Positions 44,167-54,013 of a DNA stretch of 64,000 nucleotides are shown in pieces. The position numbers were made by a program, and so were the translations under genes. The first letter of the stretch is position 1. Every line of letters starts with the position of its first letter. Below the pieces are notes generated by a model, which ran no database searches, was not told where the DNA came from, and worked only from the letters and a program-made list of their open reading frames with translations. The DNA comes from Lineus longissimus (taxonomy: Eukaryota; Nemertea; Pilidiophora; Heteronemertea; Lineidae), in NCBI RefSeq assembly GCF_910592395.1, contig NC_088308.1:14771501-14835500 (forward strand), given 5' to 3'.

Positions 44167-44993
44167 TGGTGTTCAGAGGTAGACTTGTCCTTGTGCACGC
44201 AAAGTGATCAGTCCGACCTACTGGTATGATCTTCAATGTTGTCTTTTTGATAGACATTAATAGACTTTGGAGTGGTTATGATTTGCCATTTCTTGTGCTA
44301 GGTAAAACTTGACTCGGAGTGGTTATGATTTGCCATTTCTTGTGCTAGGTAAAACTTGACTCGAGTTATGTGACTTACAGTATATCATGCCTAATTTTAG
44401 AGACAATTTAAGCGGCATGTATTCCATGTTTTCAGTATTGCTTATAGTTTATAAGGGCACGAGTGTTATAAGCTAAGGCATTTAGTTTTATTCATAGTAG
44501 AGATGATTGGATATTTTTATTTGTGTTAGGAATGAAGTTCATAGATAAGGCTAAATTTTGCCTTGGATTTCGTTTGAGTGATAATACTGGGAGCTGTCGT
44601 CCAATTTACTTATCTAATGCTCTCAGTGGAGTGTAAAACCAGTAGGTTGAGGCAATGTGTTAGTAAGGATGTGTAACTGGCTAGAGTTGGAGTAGCTAAA
44701 TATTTTTATTGTCTAAAAGAGTCTCAGGTAGTCAAAACTGACCTGTTATCATGATTTATAGATACTATATTTGTATCCGTTTGTAAGGGTAGCTGCTTCG
44801 TGTTTCATAAAGAAAAACTTCCTTTTTGATAATTATGTCTGTACACACATGTACATGTATGTTATTGTAGAGTAAGTTTTTAAAGCTGAACTGAACTATT
44901 TTTGTGGAAACTTGCTGTATCATGTCGGTGAAGTTAATGTTTGTCAGTATGGTAAATTGTTCATTGTAACGTCACAACAATTTAGGTGGGGTG
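44167..44993 (+). other. BEL 3' untranslated region with 47-bp tandem duplication
   Basis: 827 bp between the pol stop and the 3' LTR. A 47-bp unit (GGAGTGGTTATGATTTGCCA...) occurs twice at 44269-44362. The last bases before the LTR (AGGTGGGGTG) are a short polypurine tract, the usual plus-strand primer. Confidence 0.7.
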
Positions 44994-45682
44994 TGTGACG
45001 GTCAGAGATTTATGTTAATCATTTAGTATTTCAAATTTGGCGCCCCTTGTTGTTTTCGCGCAGACTAATTAGCGAGCATGCGCATTTGCCATTTCCGCCC
45101 ACCGTGGCGCTTACAATTTTAGACACCCTCGAACTTCAATCATGTATTATTACAAAAATAAGTAAGAGATAAGGCTGGGATAGAGGTAACTAAAAGCAAT
45201 GATAGTATAGACTCTTTAGGTTGCACTGTTACTGTACAGGGCCTTTTTAATTGGCCCAAGACGAGTGTTTTATTGACACGTTCTTCAGTGCGCGTGGCGT
45301 GTGTGAAGTGAGAGTTCATTAATAGACGGCGCCACCATTAAGGGTAATTTAGCTAATGAAACTAGTGTTCAATTTAGTGAAGCTTCAAAGCTATTCCGAG
45401 TCTGTACTAATGTAAAATGACAGCAGCTTAGTACTACTGCTGATAGTCAATGTCTGGCCTCTGTCCTTGGTAAAAGATGAAGCCACAACTGGTCCTTTTT
45501 AGAAAAGAATGTCACAACCAGTCATTTGTGAGACAAAGTCACAATCTGTCTCCAGTGTATTTAGTGTCGGTATTTTTATCTTTTCAGTTTTTACGTGCTC
45601 TGTGGTGCCCTTTGTAACGCGAATGTGAACAAAGTTTTAAACGAAAGAAAGTCTTCATTTCTTATTGACTTAAACTGCCACA
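44994..45682 (+). mobile_element. BEL/Pao 3' LTR
   Basis: 689 bp, TGTGACGG to TGCCACA, followed by CCTAT (45683-45687), the same 5 bp that flank the solo LTR. It differs from the solo LTR at only a few positions, so the insertion is recent. Confidence 0.92.
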
Positions 45683-45687
45683 CCTAT

Positions 45688-46126
45688 TGTCGGACAGTTG
45701 TTTACACATAGGCGTATTCAGCCATGGCCGGCCGGTGCGAATTTATTAAGGCCGTGCTAATTTATGGGCGATCGTTTGAGTTGACTTTTCGTCTTCTAAA
45801 GGAAGTTTCAGAGTTATAGTGATGAATATGACCGATGGAATGGAATTACCTGTTTGTTTGTTCCAGAACAGGCCGTAAACACGTGTGTTGCAAGTGTTGC
45901 AAATGTGCATATCTTCGAATAGTCTACCATACTGCCTTTGGTTGTGATCGAGTGACGTCATAATGGGGATTCTCAGTACGAAAATAGATAGTAAAACTGC
46001 TATCGCAAAAGGGTCCTAAAACACATTTCCGGCCAATTTACATCGGATTTTCTTAGCCCACAACACAGACTCATTAATAACCTTCGTACATTTGCACCTC
46101 ATATTGTCCGAACTCGCGCAGAAGTC
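45688..46126 (+). repeat. Host flank segment, second copy
   Basis: Second copy of 38277-38715, here in its native context. It contains ATGGCCGGCCGG, a GTGACGTCATAA site, and the 3' end of the minus-strand THAP-like ORF. Confidence 0.9.
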
Positions 46127-46546
46127 CAGAAGGAGTGTGACAAAAAAAGGCATGTTCTCTCTTATAGTATAGATAATAATCAGCTGCTGACGTGCCCTCT
46201 TCTGCACAGCTGACCGCGGCGTACTGGTCGTAGGCGTAACATCTATGTCATCGCCATCACCATGTCTGAAGACTGTAGGGAAGGCACATGGCTTCAACAG
46301 GCATTTGTTAGGGTCAAATCCTATCGCACAGCATATGGCTGGGTCCAGCAGGTAATCTCCGGCAACGAAGTGCTTCCAACATACCCTCGCACCGAGAGAC
46401 GGGACCCAAGGAGACGGACGATGCATGTGTCTTACCCATACTTTTCGGGCCTTCTTGTCGCGAGGAAAATTGTAATAACCCACCCAATCTACTTTCAACA
46501 CCTCCATTGAATCACTGCTGCAGTTTGGTGGAACGCAGTAAACCAT
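46016..46546 (-). CDS. THAP-domain protein, first exon or truncated copy
   Basis: The ATG at 46546 gives MVYCVPPNCSS. The C2-CH zinc frame of a THAP DNA-binding domain is visible: Cys4 and Cys9, then Trp37, SLGARVCWKHF with Cys and His near residues 56-59, and KPCAFPTVF near residue 90. After about residue 115 (QKRARQQ) the sequence no longer looks coding and runs into the duplicated host flank. An intron donor near there or a truncated gene is likely. THAP domains occur in host regulators and in P-element/Kolobok-type transposases; I cannot tell which. Confidence 0.6.
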   Translation of the reverse strand: MVYCVPPNCSSDSMEVLKVDWVGYYNFPRDKKARKVWVRHMHRPSPWVPSLGARVCWKHFVAGDYLLDPAICCAIGFDPNKCLLKPCAFPTVFRHGDGDDIDVTPTTSTPRSAVQKRARQQLIIIYTIRENMPFFVTLLLDFCASSDNMRCKCTKVINESVLWAKKIRCKLAGNVF

Positions 46547-47150
46547 TTTTGCATTAGAACATGTAAAATAATTGGTTTTACATGGTAGGAACGGCGTGAA
46601 CGCAACCAGGAAGTAGAATCAGCTGTCAGGTGAACGAAAACAAAACTGGTCTCCAGTCTTGCGCAGGCATCTACAGTATGGCGATTGTGTATGCAGGTAA
46701 TGGGATCAGTCTAACAATGACAGCACTAGTGACGTCACTCCTCATTTGGAATTCCCCAAAACCGTGAGAGTTTCCGAACGAAATACGAACTTTGCTGAAG
46801 CAAATTCACGCTGAGACTGGGCGGTTTATTTGAATTTCTTTATTCCATGCAATATTTATGCAAATAAATGTACAACATTTGACATCTAAAGGTAACAAAA
46901 GGTTATCCTGATGTACTTTGATTAAGATTAGGCCTAACTTTGGCATTTAACCTTTAAACAGTCCTTTCTATTTTTAAAACTTAATAACCCAGGGGTTATG
47001 TTAAATCCGTTTAGAGTGAAAAAACTATTAGGGGTAACATAAACACCAAAGTTAAAAAAGTTATCTGCAAACATATCCTTATGTTGTGTTGCTAATGGTT
47101 ACATAGTCAAACTTTGTTCTCTTGACGAAGGCGAGCTTAGCTCTCTTGAC
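46547..47150. other. No recognised feature
   Basis: A/T-rich spacer upstream of the THAP-like ORF. It may hold its promoter, but no element is clear. Confidence 0.4.
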
Positions 47151-47159
47151 GAAGTCATA

Positions 47160-47620
47160 GTCATAAGTCGTACTTCAACCTATTAAATCCCCGTGTCTTT
47201 TGCGCTTACACCTATGAATTGCCGTGTCTAAATAGACCCATGTGTCAAATCCTCGTGTCTATTAGTCCCATCGAGCTCGATGGGGCTAATCGGGGGCTAA
47301 TTTAGACCCGTGTTCAACACGGGTTTTTTGGTAGGTGGAATCTAAATAGACACGGCAATTGCAAGTTCTAAGATCCGGCGACAGATGGCGCAGTGTAGTT
47401 GCCTCGGTATTGCGCATGCGAAATTCCCCTCCAACGGGAAAGAAACACAGGAGAGCTCCCTACCTACAGCGCACCTGTCGCCGGGGCTATTAACCATTAT
47501 CTAACACCACTGATAGGTGTAAGTGCGCCATGGGTTTTTTGACACACGGCGAAGACACGGGTCTTGAAAAAACACGGGGTTTTATGATAGGTGGAACTAC
47601 GACTATAGTCACGTTTTGGG
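47160..47620. repeat. Hairpin-rich inverted-repeat element
   Basis: Imperfect inverted ends (AGTCGTACTTCAACCTATTA against AGTCGTAGTTCCACCTATCA in reverse). Inside are many copies of CCGTGTCTAAATAGAC-like words and perfect hairpins CCATCGAGCTCGATGG and ACCCGTGTTCAACACGGGT near 47268-47320. It is probably a small non-autonomous DNA element; no clear target duplication was found. The rest of 47621-48090 has nothing recognisable. Confidence 0.45.
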
Positions 47621-48093
47621 GTGGGTTAACCACTTTTCGGAGTTGGATAAAATCCTGTTCGAGCTTTGCTCTCATGACGAAGTCAGGTTCAATGACCAAC
47701 GGTTCCTTCTACTCCAAGACTCAGGTGAAATACTGTGTGGTAAAATAATTACCATTTCTATTTAACTTAAAGTCTCCCTCTTATGGTCCAGAGGAAATCC
47801 AAGTTGAATATGGTATTACATGGCATTATCAATGCACCTAACATATGAAGGACCAAATTCTTAATAAATGATACGATTTCAGAGAAAAATGCAAATAACC
47901 TGTTTTTATATTCTCCGACTGAGAAAAACTTGCTTGTAGTGTTAGACCATGCTCACATGACCGATATGACGTCACATGAGGCATAGCCCCAGAAAACAAC
48001 ATGGCGTAGGCCTACTGCATTCGCATGTCAAGTGTCCTGTTGATTAGCTACGATATGCTACCGATTTCTGCGAGATATGTTTAATTTGTGACA

Positions 48094-48485
48094 ATGGTAT
48101 TTACATGCACAGTTGCGGGATGTAGTAAGCGTGCAGAAGCTGGCATCCGTTCTTTGCACGAGTTCCCTGAAGATGAAAAGAATTGTAGTTTGTGGACTCG
48201 ATGTGTGTGTCGCACATACGATGGCTAGCAAGGGCCGTCGCAGTCATCTAGAGTTTGTAGCGACCTCTTCAAACCATCCTATTTCGCAAACAGGATGAAA
48301 TGGGAGATGAAACTTGCTTCAAAATTAGAGTTAATCCCAGGCTCCATCCCAACTATTTACCCAGAAGGAACCTTTCGTACGCAAGCATCGCCGGCAACGA
48401 CCACAAAAAACATGCCTTCCGTTTCGCCAAGCCCCAGTGCCAGTGGCGCCAGCATGACAGCCAGACCCCGTTAGCGAAAGATGAG
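48094..48485 (+). pseudogene. Decayed THAP-domain sequence
   Basis: From the ATG at 48094 the frame reads MVFTCTVAGCSKRAEAG with a THAP-like Cys pair, HEFPEDEK and a Trp. It hits a TAG at 48226-48228, then continues in frame with SSRVCSDLFKPSYF and PGSIPTIYPEG, the second half of a THAP domain. The usual CxxH reads CSDLF, so the zinc His is lost. The frame ends at the start of the right inverted arm. Linker-like sequence follows in another frame (TPRPSSLTSAIALQTPPT) into the arm. Confidence 0.6.
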
Positions 48486-49115
48486 CAAAACAAGTGGAAT
48501 GCCTCTCAGCTGGATGTTAATAATAGGTCAGATAAGCTGATTTATTGCACTCCAAGGCCTTCCTCCTTGACATCTGCTATTGCACTACAGACACCACCTA
48601 CTGTGTCAGGTTTACCTGTCTTACTGGGTTCATTACACTTGGTGCAATATGGGTATGTGGATTAGTGGATTAGTGGATTAGATCGAATGAACTCAATGTG
48701 TTGCTGAATTCCTGCCATGAATTGTTATATAATGTTATATAATGATGAGTCATGGATTGGTCAAGGAACAGTTGCTGTATCTCTTCAATGATTTTGATGC
48801 GGAGAAGCAGTGTATGCTTCTGCATTGGTTTCTATCTGATGTCCATGAAATTTCGTTCAAATATTGTAAGCTGAGGCAGAGATGATGAAACAAGTATTCA
48901 TCATCATATTCATGAAGGAGTCTGTCATGAAAGAACTGAAAACCTGATAGTGATAGTGACTTCAAGATGACCGAGGATGACTATCATAAGGCCAGAGTTC
49001 TCACTCCCGTCTTCCCCTGCCCCTGGCCTTCTACCCACTTTCAACCCTCAGGAGTCACATTTTCATCCACAAACCCTTGGCAGATTTGAAGCAATATTCC
49101 TGTTTGTCACTGTTA

Positions 49116-49859
49116 AGCTCTGTACACACTGACAACATTTTGGGAAACATGTTGGCCAACATGTTGTCCAGGTGCGATGTTATCGAAAATTTTGCCCTGT
49201 ATACACATGACAACATTCGACAACATGTTGGGCAACTTGTTGTCGAATGTTTCCGAGAAATGTGGATTTTTGAGGGAATATTTTTGAGGGAAATTCATAA
49301 ACAATGGAAGATTCCAAGAGAAGAAGATGTATTGTCGGTGGCTCTGCCATAATTTTACATATCCTGATTGAAAGACGGCGAAGAAGACGTAAAGATGAGA
49401 AAAGAGTGTGGACAAGACCATGGATTTATATGAGACACCAGCATGGGGCAAATTTTGTAGCTATTTCTAGAATAGCAGCTTTCTTTTTGTTCTTGTCTTT
49501 ATATTCCCTGGATGTTACATCCCATAAACAGGCACAACTTTCTCATACTGCAATAAGTTGTTCAACTTCACTCAGTAACCATTCCTTGCTTGAGGCTGCC
49601 ATTTTGACTACATCACATGGCTTAAGGTAGATCATGTGATTTGTGGCCTATTTCTGATTGGATAAAACTCGACAACATCATTAGCATCTCGGCAACAAAA
49701 TTGATTTTGTATTATTTCGACAACATTTGAGCAACATTTGGCCAACATGTTACCGAATGTTTCCGAACTGTACACACTGCCAACATTTTCGATAACATCG
49801 CACCTGGACAACATGTTGGCCAACATGTTTCCCAAAATGTTGTCAGTGTGTACAGAGCT
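49116..49859. mobile_element. 744-bp MITE with TTA target duplication
   Basis: Terminal inverted repeats AGCTCTGTACACACTGACAA extend inward through CATTTTGGGAAACATGTTGG. TTA flanks both sides (49113-49115 and 49860-49862). The left arm lacks it (site near 18866-18872, differing by one T). The interior repeats AACATGTTGGCCAACATGTTG-type words, so long stems can form. The ORF on the plus strand through the centre is not supported as a gene. Confidence 0.85.
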
Positions 49860-50894
49860 TTACAATACACCTTGGGATTTCACCCCAGACTGACCATAAA
49901 ATTCTTAGGCCAAGGTATGCATGGTCTGTGTGTTAACAGAACAGGTAAAGATGAAACAACATGCTTAATGCTAAACTGGACATCACATGATAGGCAGTAT
50001 ATCCACACCTGATGCATTGCAATTTTTTTAGCTTAAGTTGAAATTGGATGGATAGCTCTGACCTGGCTACAGGGAGTCTGTGTCAGTAAGTAGGCCATGC
50101 AATAGCATACATTATATAGGCTGTAGGGATGTGTACTATTTTCAAGTTAGGTCGAGATAGAGGCAAGGCTGTAATATTGGCTTTTTTATAGACTAGACCA
50201 CTCTATCACAGGATAAATGTACTGGGATATATGAATATTGTATGGCACACGCTTCGTCACAGTGTACTTGAAACTGAAATGGAACAGGAATATAGCATGG
50301 AATCTGTCATGGATTTGTGGAGCCCGATATAGTGGTGACGCAAAGGCATGAACTGTTATAGACACCCTTGGGATTTCCCTAAAATTTCTGACGGGAACTG
50401 ACGTTCCAAAAGTTGAATGTCCGGGGAACAAATGATTATTTCATATATCTTTATCTCTAACCCCCCTGAAAGCCATACACTTCCAGGGGTACTGTTTCCG
50501 TAGCCTCCGCCCATAGGCAAGTGTCCGGAACCTGAGCAATGTCAAAACATTAAAGCTAAGTGTAGACGCCCCCTCACATACACACATATAGAAGAAGAAA
50601 ATGCTGTGACTAAGTTAATTTTTGTTTTTAAAGTAGCCCGCAAAAACCAAAAATTTTAATCTCGTTTCTTATCGCTGCTACGAGATATTCCCTTTAACAA
50701 CACTACATTTTACGCAGCAGCATGGCTTGACCATTAAGGAGAATGGTCCTGAGGGGTTAAAAGTCGTTTCAAAAGTTCAGCCAACATAACCACAAAGCAA
50801 ACACATAAAAGTTACACCGTTGACCATTACTAAACTCAACATCTTGTCAGCTTATATACAGGTAACACGTGCTGTGGCAAGCAGTCAGCCAGGA

Positions 50895-50990
50895 ATGTAG
50901 GTAATAAAGGCACTGGAAAAAAAGGCACTGGAAAAAAAGGCACTAGGTTAAAAAGGCACTGGAAAAAATGGCACCAAAAAAATGTATGGG
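50895..50990 (-). repeat. GGCACTGGAAAAAAA minisatellite in right arm
   Basis: Reverse copy of 16786-16862, about five units of 17 bp. Confidence 0.7.
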
Positions 50991-51404
50991 AAATCTCTGA
51001 GAAATCTCTACTACATAGATAAAAAATAAAAATAAAAATTTCTATGTGCATTTCTATGTGTAGTTTTTTTTTACATCAACAGAATACTGGCTGGTCCAAA
51101 AAAACGGAACAGCCTATTTTCAGTACCCTCCGACCAGAAAAACTAGCTTGGATAGGCAGGGAATCCTTATAAAAAATAATACAAAGATAATCCGATTTGG
51201 TCCAGTAGTTTAATCAAGTTAGATTCAGGGTTCCCTCACCAATAACCTATTTCTACAAGATACAATAGTTTCACAAGAGTGGCTATTGACATCTTGCAAA
51301 ACATTCTTGATGAGTCTCATTGCAGTTTTATTGGTGAGAAAGACTTGGAAGCACATTACACATTGCATATTACACATATAGAAATGCACGGGGGGGGCAC
51401 CCCA

Positions 51405-51600
51405 AATGAATTTTTAACCTAGAGATTTCCTGGTGCCTTTTTTTCCAGTGCCTTTTTTACCTGGTGCCTTTTTTACCCAGTCCCTTTTTTTCCTAGTGCC
51501 TTTTTTACCTAGTGCCTTTTTTCCAGTGCCTTTTTTACCTAGTGCCTTTTTTTCCGTACCTTTTTTTCCAGTGCCTTTTTTCCAGTGCCTTTATTACCGT
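51405..51600 (+). repeat. Third minisatellite array, opposite orientation
   Basis: About ten units of CCTAGTGCCTTTTTTAC and variants, just outside the right arm, in the orientation of the left arm. Together with 50895-50990 it forms a local inverted repeat around L2 sequence. Confidence 0.7.
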
Positions 51601-51808
51601 CTGCCATCAACCAGATATGCCAGAGGCGATTACACTATCTGTGATTACACCTGATTACCCCAATACCAACATCATCGGTCAACTCAGAGAGAAAAGTGAA
51701 CCTCAAGACATCAATGCATTTGCCTTTGCAACCTGAGGTTCGCTTTTTGACCTTCCCTAATGGGATTTGGCTGTAATGACATGTTTAAACCAGTCTGATT
51801 AAAATGAA

Positions 51809-51824
51809 ATGGTCCAGGGACCAT
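51809..51824 (-). other. Helentron terminal palindrome
   Basis: ATGGTCC, two-base loop, GGACCAT. It lies six bases inside the point where homology with the copy at 28355 begins. Rolling-circle transposons carry a hairpin near the 3' end that signals termination; position and conservation fit this. Confidence 0.6.
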
Positions 51825-51849
51825 GTGCTCACCTGTGTCAAAGGGGAGG

Positions 51850-52536
51850 CTATGGAGTCAGTGATTCTGACATTGGTAAAGCTGTATATATCATTTTATG
51901 GTCAGACCAGCAATTGTCAATGATCCCTGTATGGTGCACATGATGTGCATTTGTAAATACAAGGTCTAATTTGGTGTGGTAATCAGTTGTTTCTTCAGTG
52001 ACTCTTTGCTTCATGTTATATTCCTGAAGAAAGAATTTTTCAAGTTTAGCATTGAAATTTTCACCTCCCACTATTGAATTCATGTTGAAGTCACCAAGAA
52101 TGACATATGTTTCAGTTGGCTGGTATGATCGGAGGCAGGTGGAGAGATTATCAGTGACATGTTGAAATGAACATTGGGGTGATGCATAAACAATTAATAT
52201 GTGGAATATTTCGGGTGAATTTCGGGAGTGGATACATGTATATATTGCTTCAAAGTTGCGGTTTCTGAAAAATGTCTTTTCTAGAATTCTGAATTCTTCC
52301 TTTACATACAATATCAAACCATATGGAGGTCGATTGTTGCCTTGGACCTGGGGTTGGTCATGCCGAATATGCTGGAAATTAGGCAGCGAGAGACTAGTGT
52401 CAGAATTGGACTGGTTTAATCGTGATTCTGCAAATGCAACAATGGAGGCTGCAATGACATTTGGATCAGCTTGAAAATTTCTAAAGTTTTCATTGACTGA
52501 TCTAGCATTGTTGAATACTATCTTTATCAATCTTGG
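51850..52536 (-). pseudogene. Helentron endonuclease domain 2 (EEP), catalytic residues intact
   Basis: An endonuclease/exonuclease/phosphatase-fold domain of about 226 residues, with NNARS, Glu35 in AFAESRL, YVKEEF, VYASP, GDFN (Asp147, codon 52090-52092), LDLVFTN and WSDHK (Asp210, His211). All metal-binding and catalytic positions are present. It is the C-terminal end of the polyprotein. It is in the same frame as domain 1 but separated by a TAG just upstream, so translation from the original start would not reach it. A close copy of its 3' half is at 28403-28636. Confidence 0.85.
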
Positions 52537-52537
52537 C

Positions 52538-54002
52538 TAATACGTCAGACCAACATGCAAGAATTTATGATTAGACCACCAGTTTTGAATGGCATGAGCA
52601 TAAGCTATATTTCTGATGACTGTTTCATTAGCAAATACTAAATCCAATTTCAGATCTTTTGATACCATTTGCTTTTTTGGTTCAGTAGTTGTGTTCTTTG
52701 TCTTTGACAGGCGTTTTCCTTATTTTGGTGGAGGGTCAGGACATACAGGTACCATTACTTTAGCTGTGTTAACTGTGATGAGCTGTTGGCAGCGATACTG
52801 TTGGGCCATGTGCTGTTCCAGAGATGAATTATCATGATAGTGTCTGTCTTTGTCTGTGTGGTACTGATTGAAAGCACCAAGAAGTATACATTTTTTGTTT
52901 GCACAGTTATCTGGTAAAGACTGTTTAATAGAGGTGAAAAGTCTGGGTAGGTCTAGGCTTATATTTTCCCTCTGGTATACATGGACTATGATGATAAAGT
53001 AACCTTCATGGTGATATGTGGGACAAATGTGAAGAGTGATAGCTTCGTATTGGTCATCATGAGTGTATATTTCTTTTATAACGTCAATGTCATTTCTTAA
53101 GTACACAACTAATTTTAGCGGGAATGGACTTGAACTGGAAGCAGTTTGAGGATGTAGACGTTTGAAATTGGGCAGTTGTTTTCTTTCTGTACATGGTGAT
53201 GGATTGGCAATGGCAAGTATTGCAGCCTGCGTGACAGTTTCCTCGAGTTGGAGGTTTTTCCAATTGTTACTGCTGCCTTGGTTGTCATGGAATACTAGCT
53301 TCAATTGCTTTTGTTGATACACAGGTGTATAACATAACCTGAGAGATCTTTGTGCTTTCATAGTGTACATGTACTGTTCAACAGCTGGTGATTGAGAGAT
53401 TCTGTCTTCAGCTAGGTCAAGAATGTAGAGGTCAGATAATGATCGAACACGACTTATTGCAACATAGTGGGCATGTTTTGAAATAGCACTTGGGCAGTTT
53501 TTCATATTTATCACTAATTTCCTGAATGTGCCTCCTTGTGAGGAATGTATTGTTCTGGCATTGCTAGGTTTCAATGGGAATTGGGTCCTCATCACATGAT
53601 AGTTATTTGACTGTCCCCAACCAAATGACCTTTTGACAGCAAATATCGGAGTCCAACTTTTATCAGTGGTCGATGTATAAAATGTTCGATGAGCGTTTCT
53701 GTGTTGTTGGCCAATTTTTGATTCCTCGAACTCCACCCAAATGATTGATGGGTTGTGGCAGTCTTTTTGATGTTGGATATCTTTTACAATGCACGTTGCT
53801 CCATTTACTAGGCCATCTTCAACATTCAGATTAAGAGAAACTGAATACATAAGTGATACAGCTACATTTAGGACCCTTTCAAGACCAGCTTGACATTCAT
53901 ATTGGGCAACTGTTTTCAGACTGTTTTGGATCTTGTTTCTAACTTGGTCAGGACAGTTTGTCAGTAGAACATCTTGTGCTTCTATTGTGACCTTAGTAGA
54001 TG
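52538..54002 (-). pseudogene. Helentron helicase C-terminus and endonuclease domain 1 (catalytic acids lost)
   Basis: From the LINE insertion the frame runs TKVTIEAQDVL, then helicase motifs ARTIHSSQGGTF and HYVAISRVRSLSDLYIL. A linker and an EEP domain homologous to domain 2 follow. The matching catalytic positions are changed: AFAE becomes AIAN (residue 216 of the ORF starting 53850), GDFN becomes GAFN (codon 52873-52875) and WSDHK becomes WSNHK (near 52570). A TAA at 52720-52722 splits the domain. The same frame continues with LDLVFAN to 52538. Whether the acid losses came before or after decay of the element is unknown. Confidence 0.85.
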
Positions 54003-54013
54003 ATGTGCTGTCA

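Larger units (their letters stand above)
48453..51396 (-). repeat. Right arm of the ~2.2-kb inverted duplication
   Basis: Reverse complement of 16366-19530 with the 983-bp MITE missing (empty site at 50034-50036) and its own 744-bp MITE present. The outer end (51256-51396) is L2 linker sequence, and the break lies in a G-run. The arm starts inside the THAP-like relic. Confidence 0.9.

Noticed and set aside
49304-49630. 108-aa ORF on the plus strand
   Set aside because: It lies inside the 744-bp MITE, without coding-like composition or homology.
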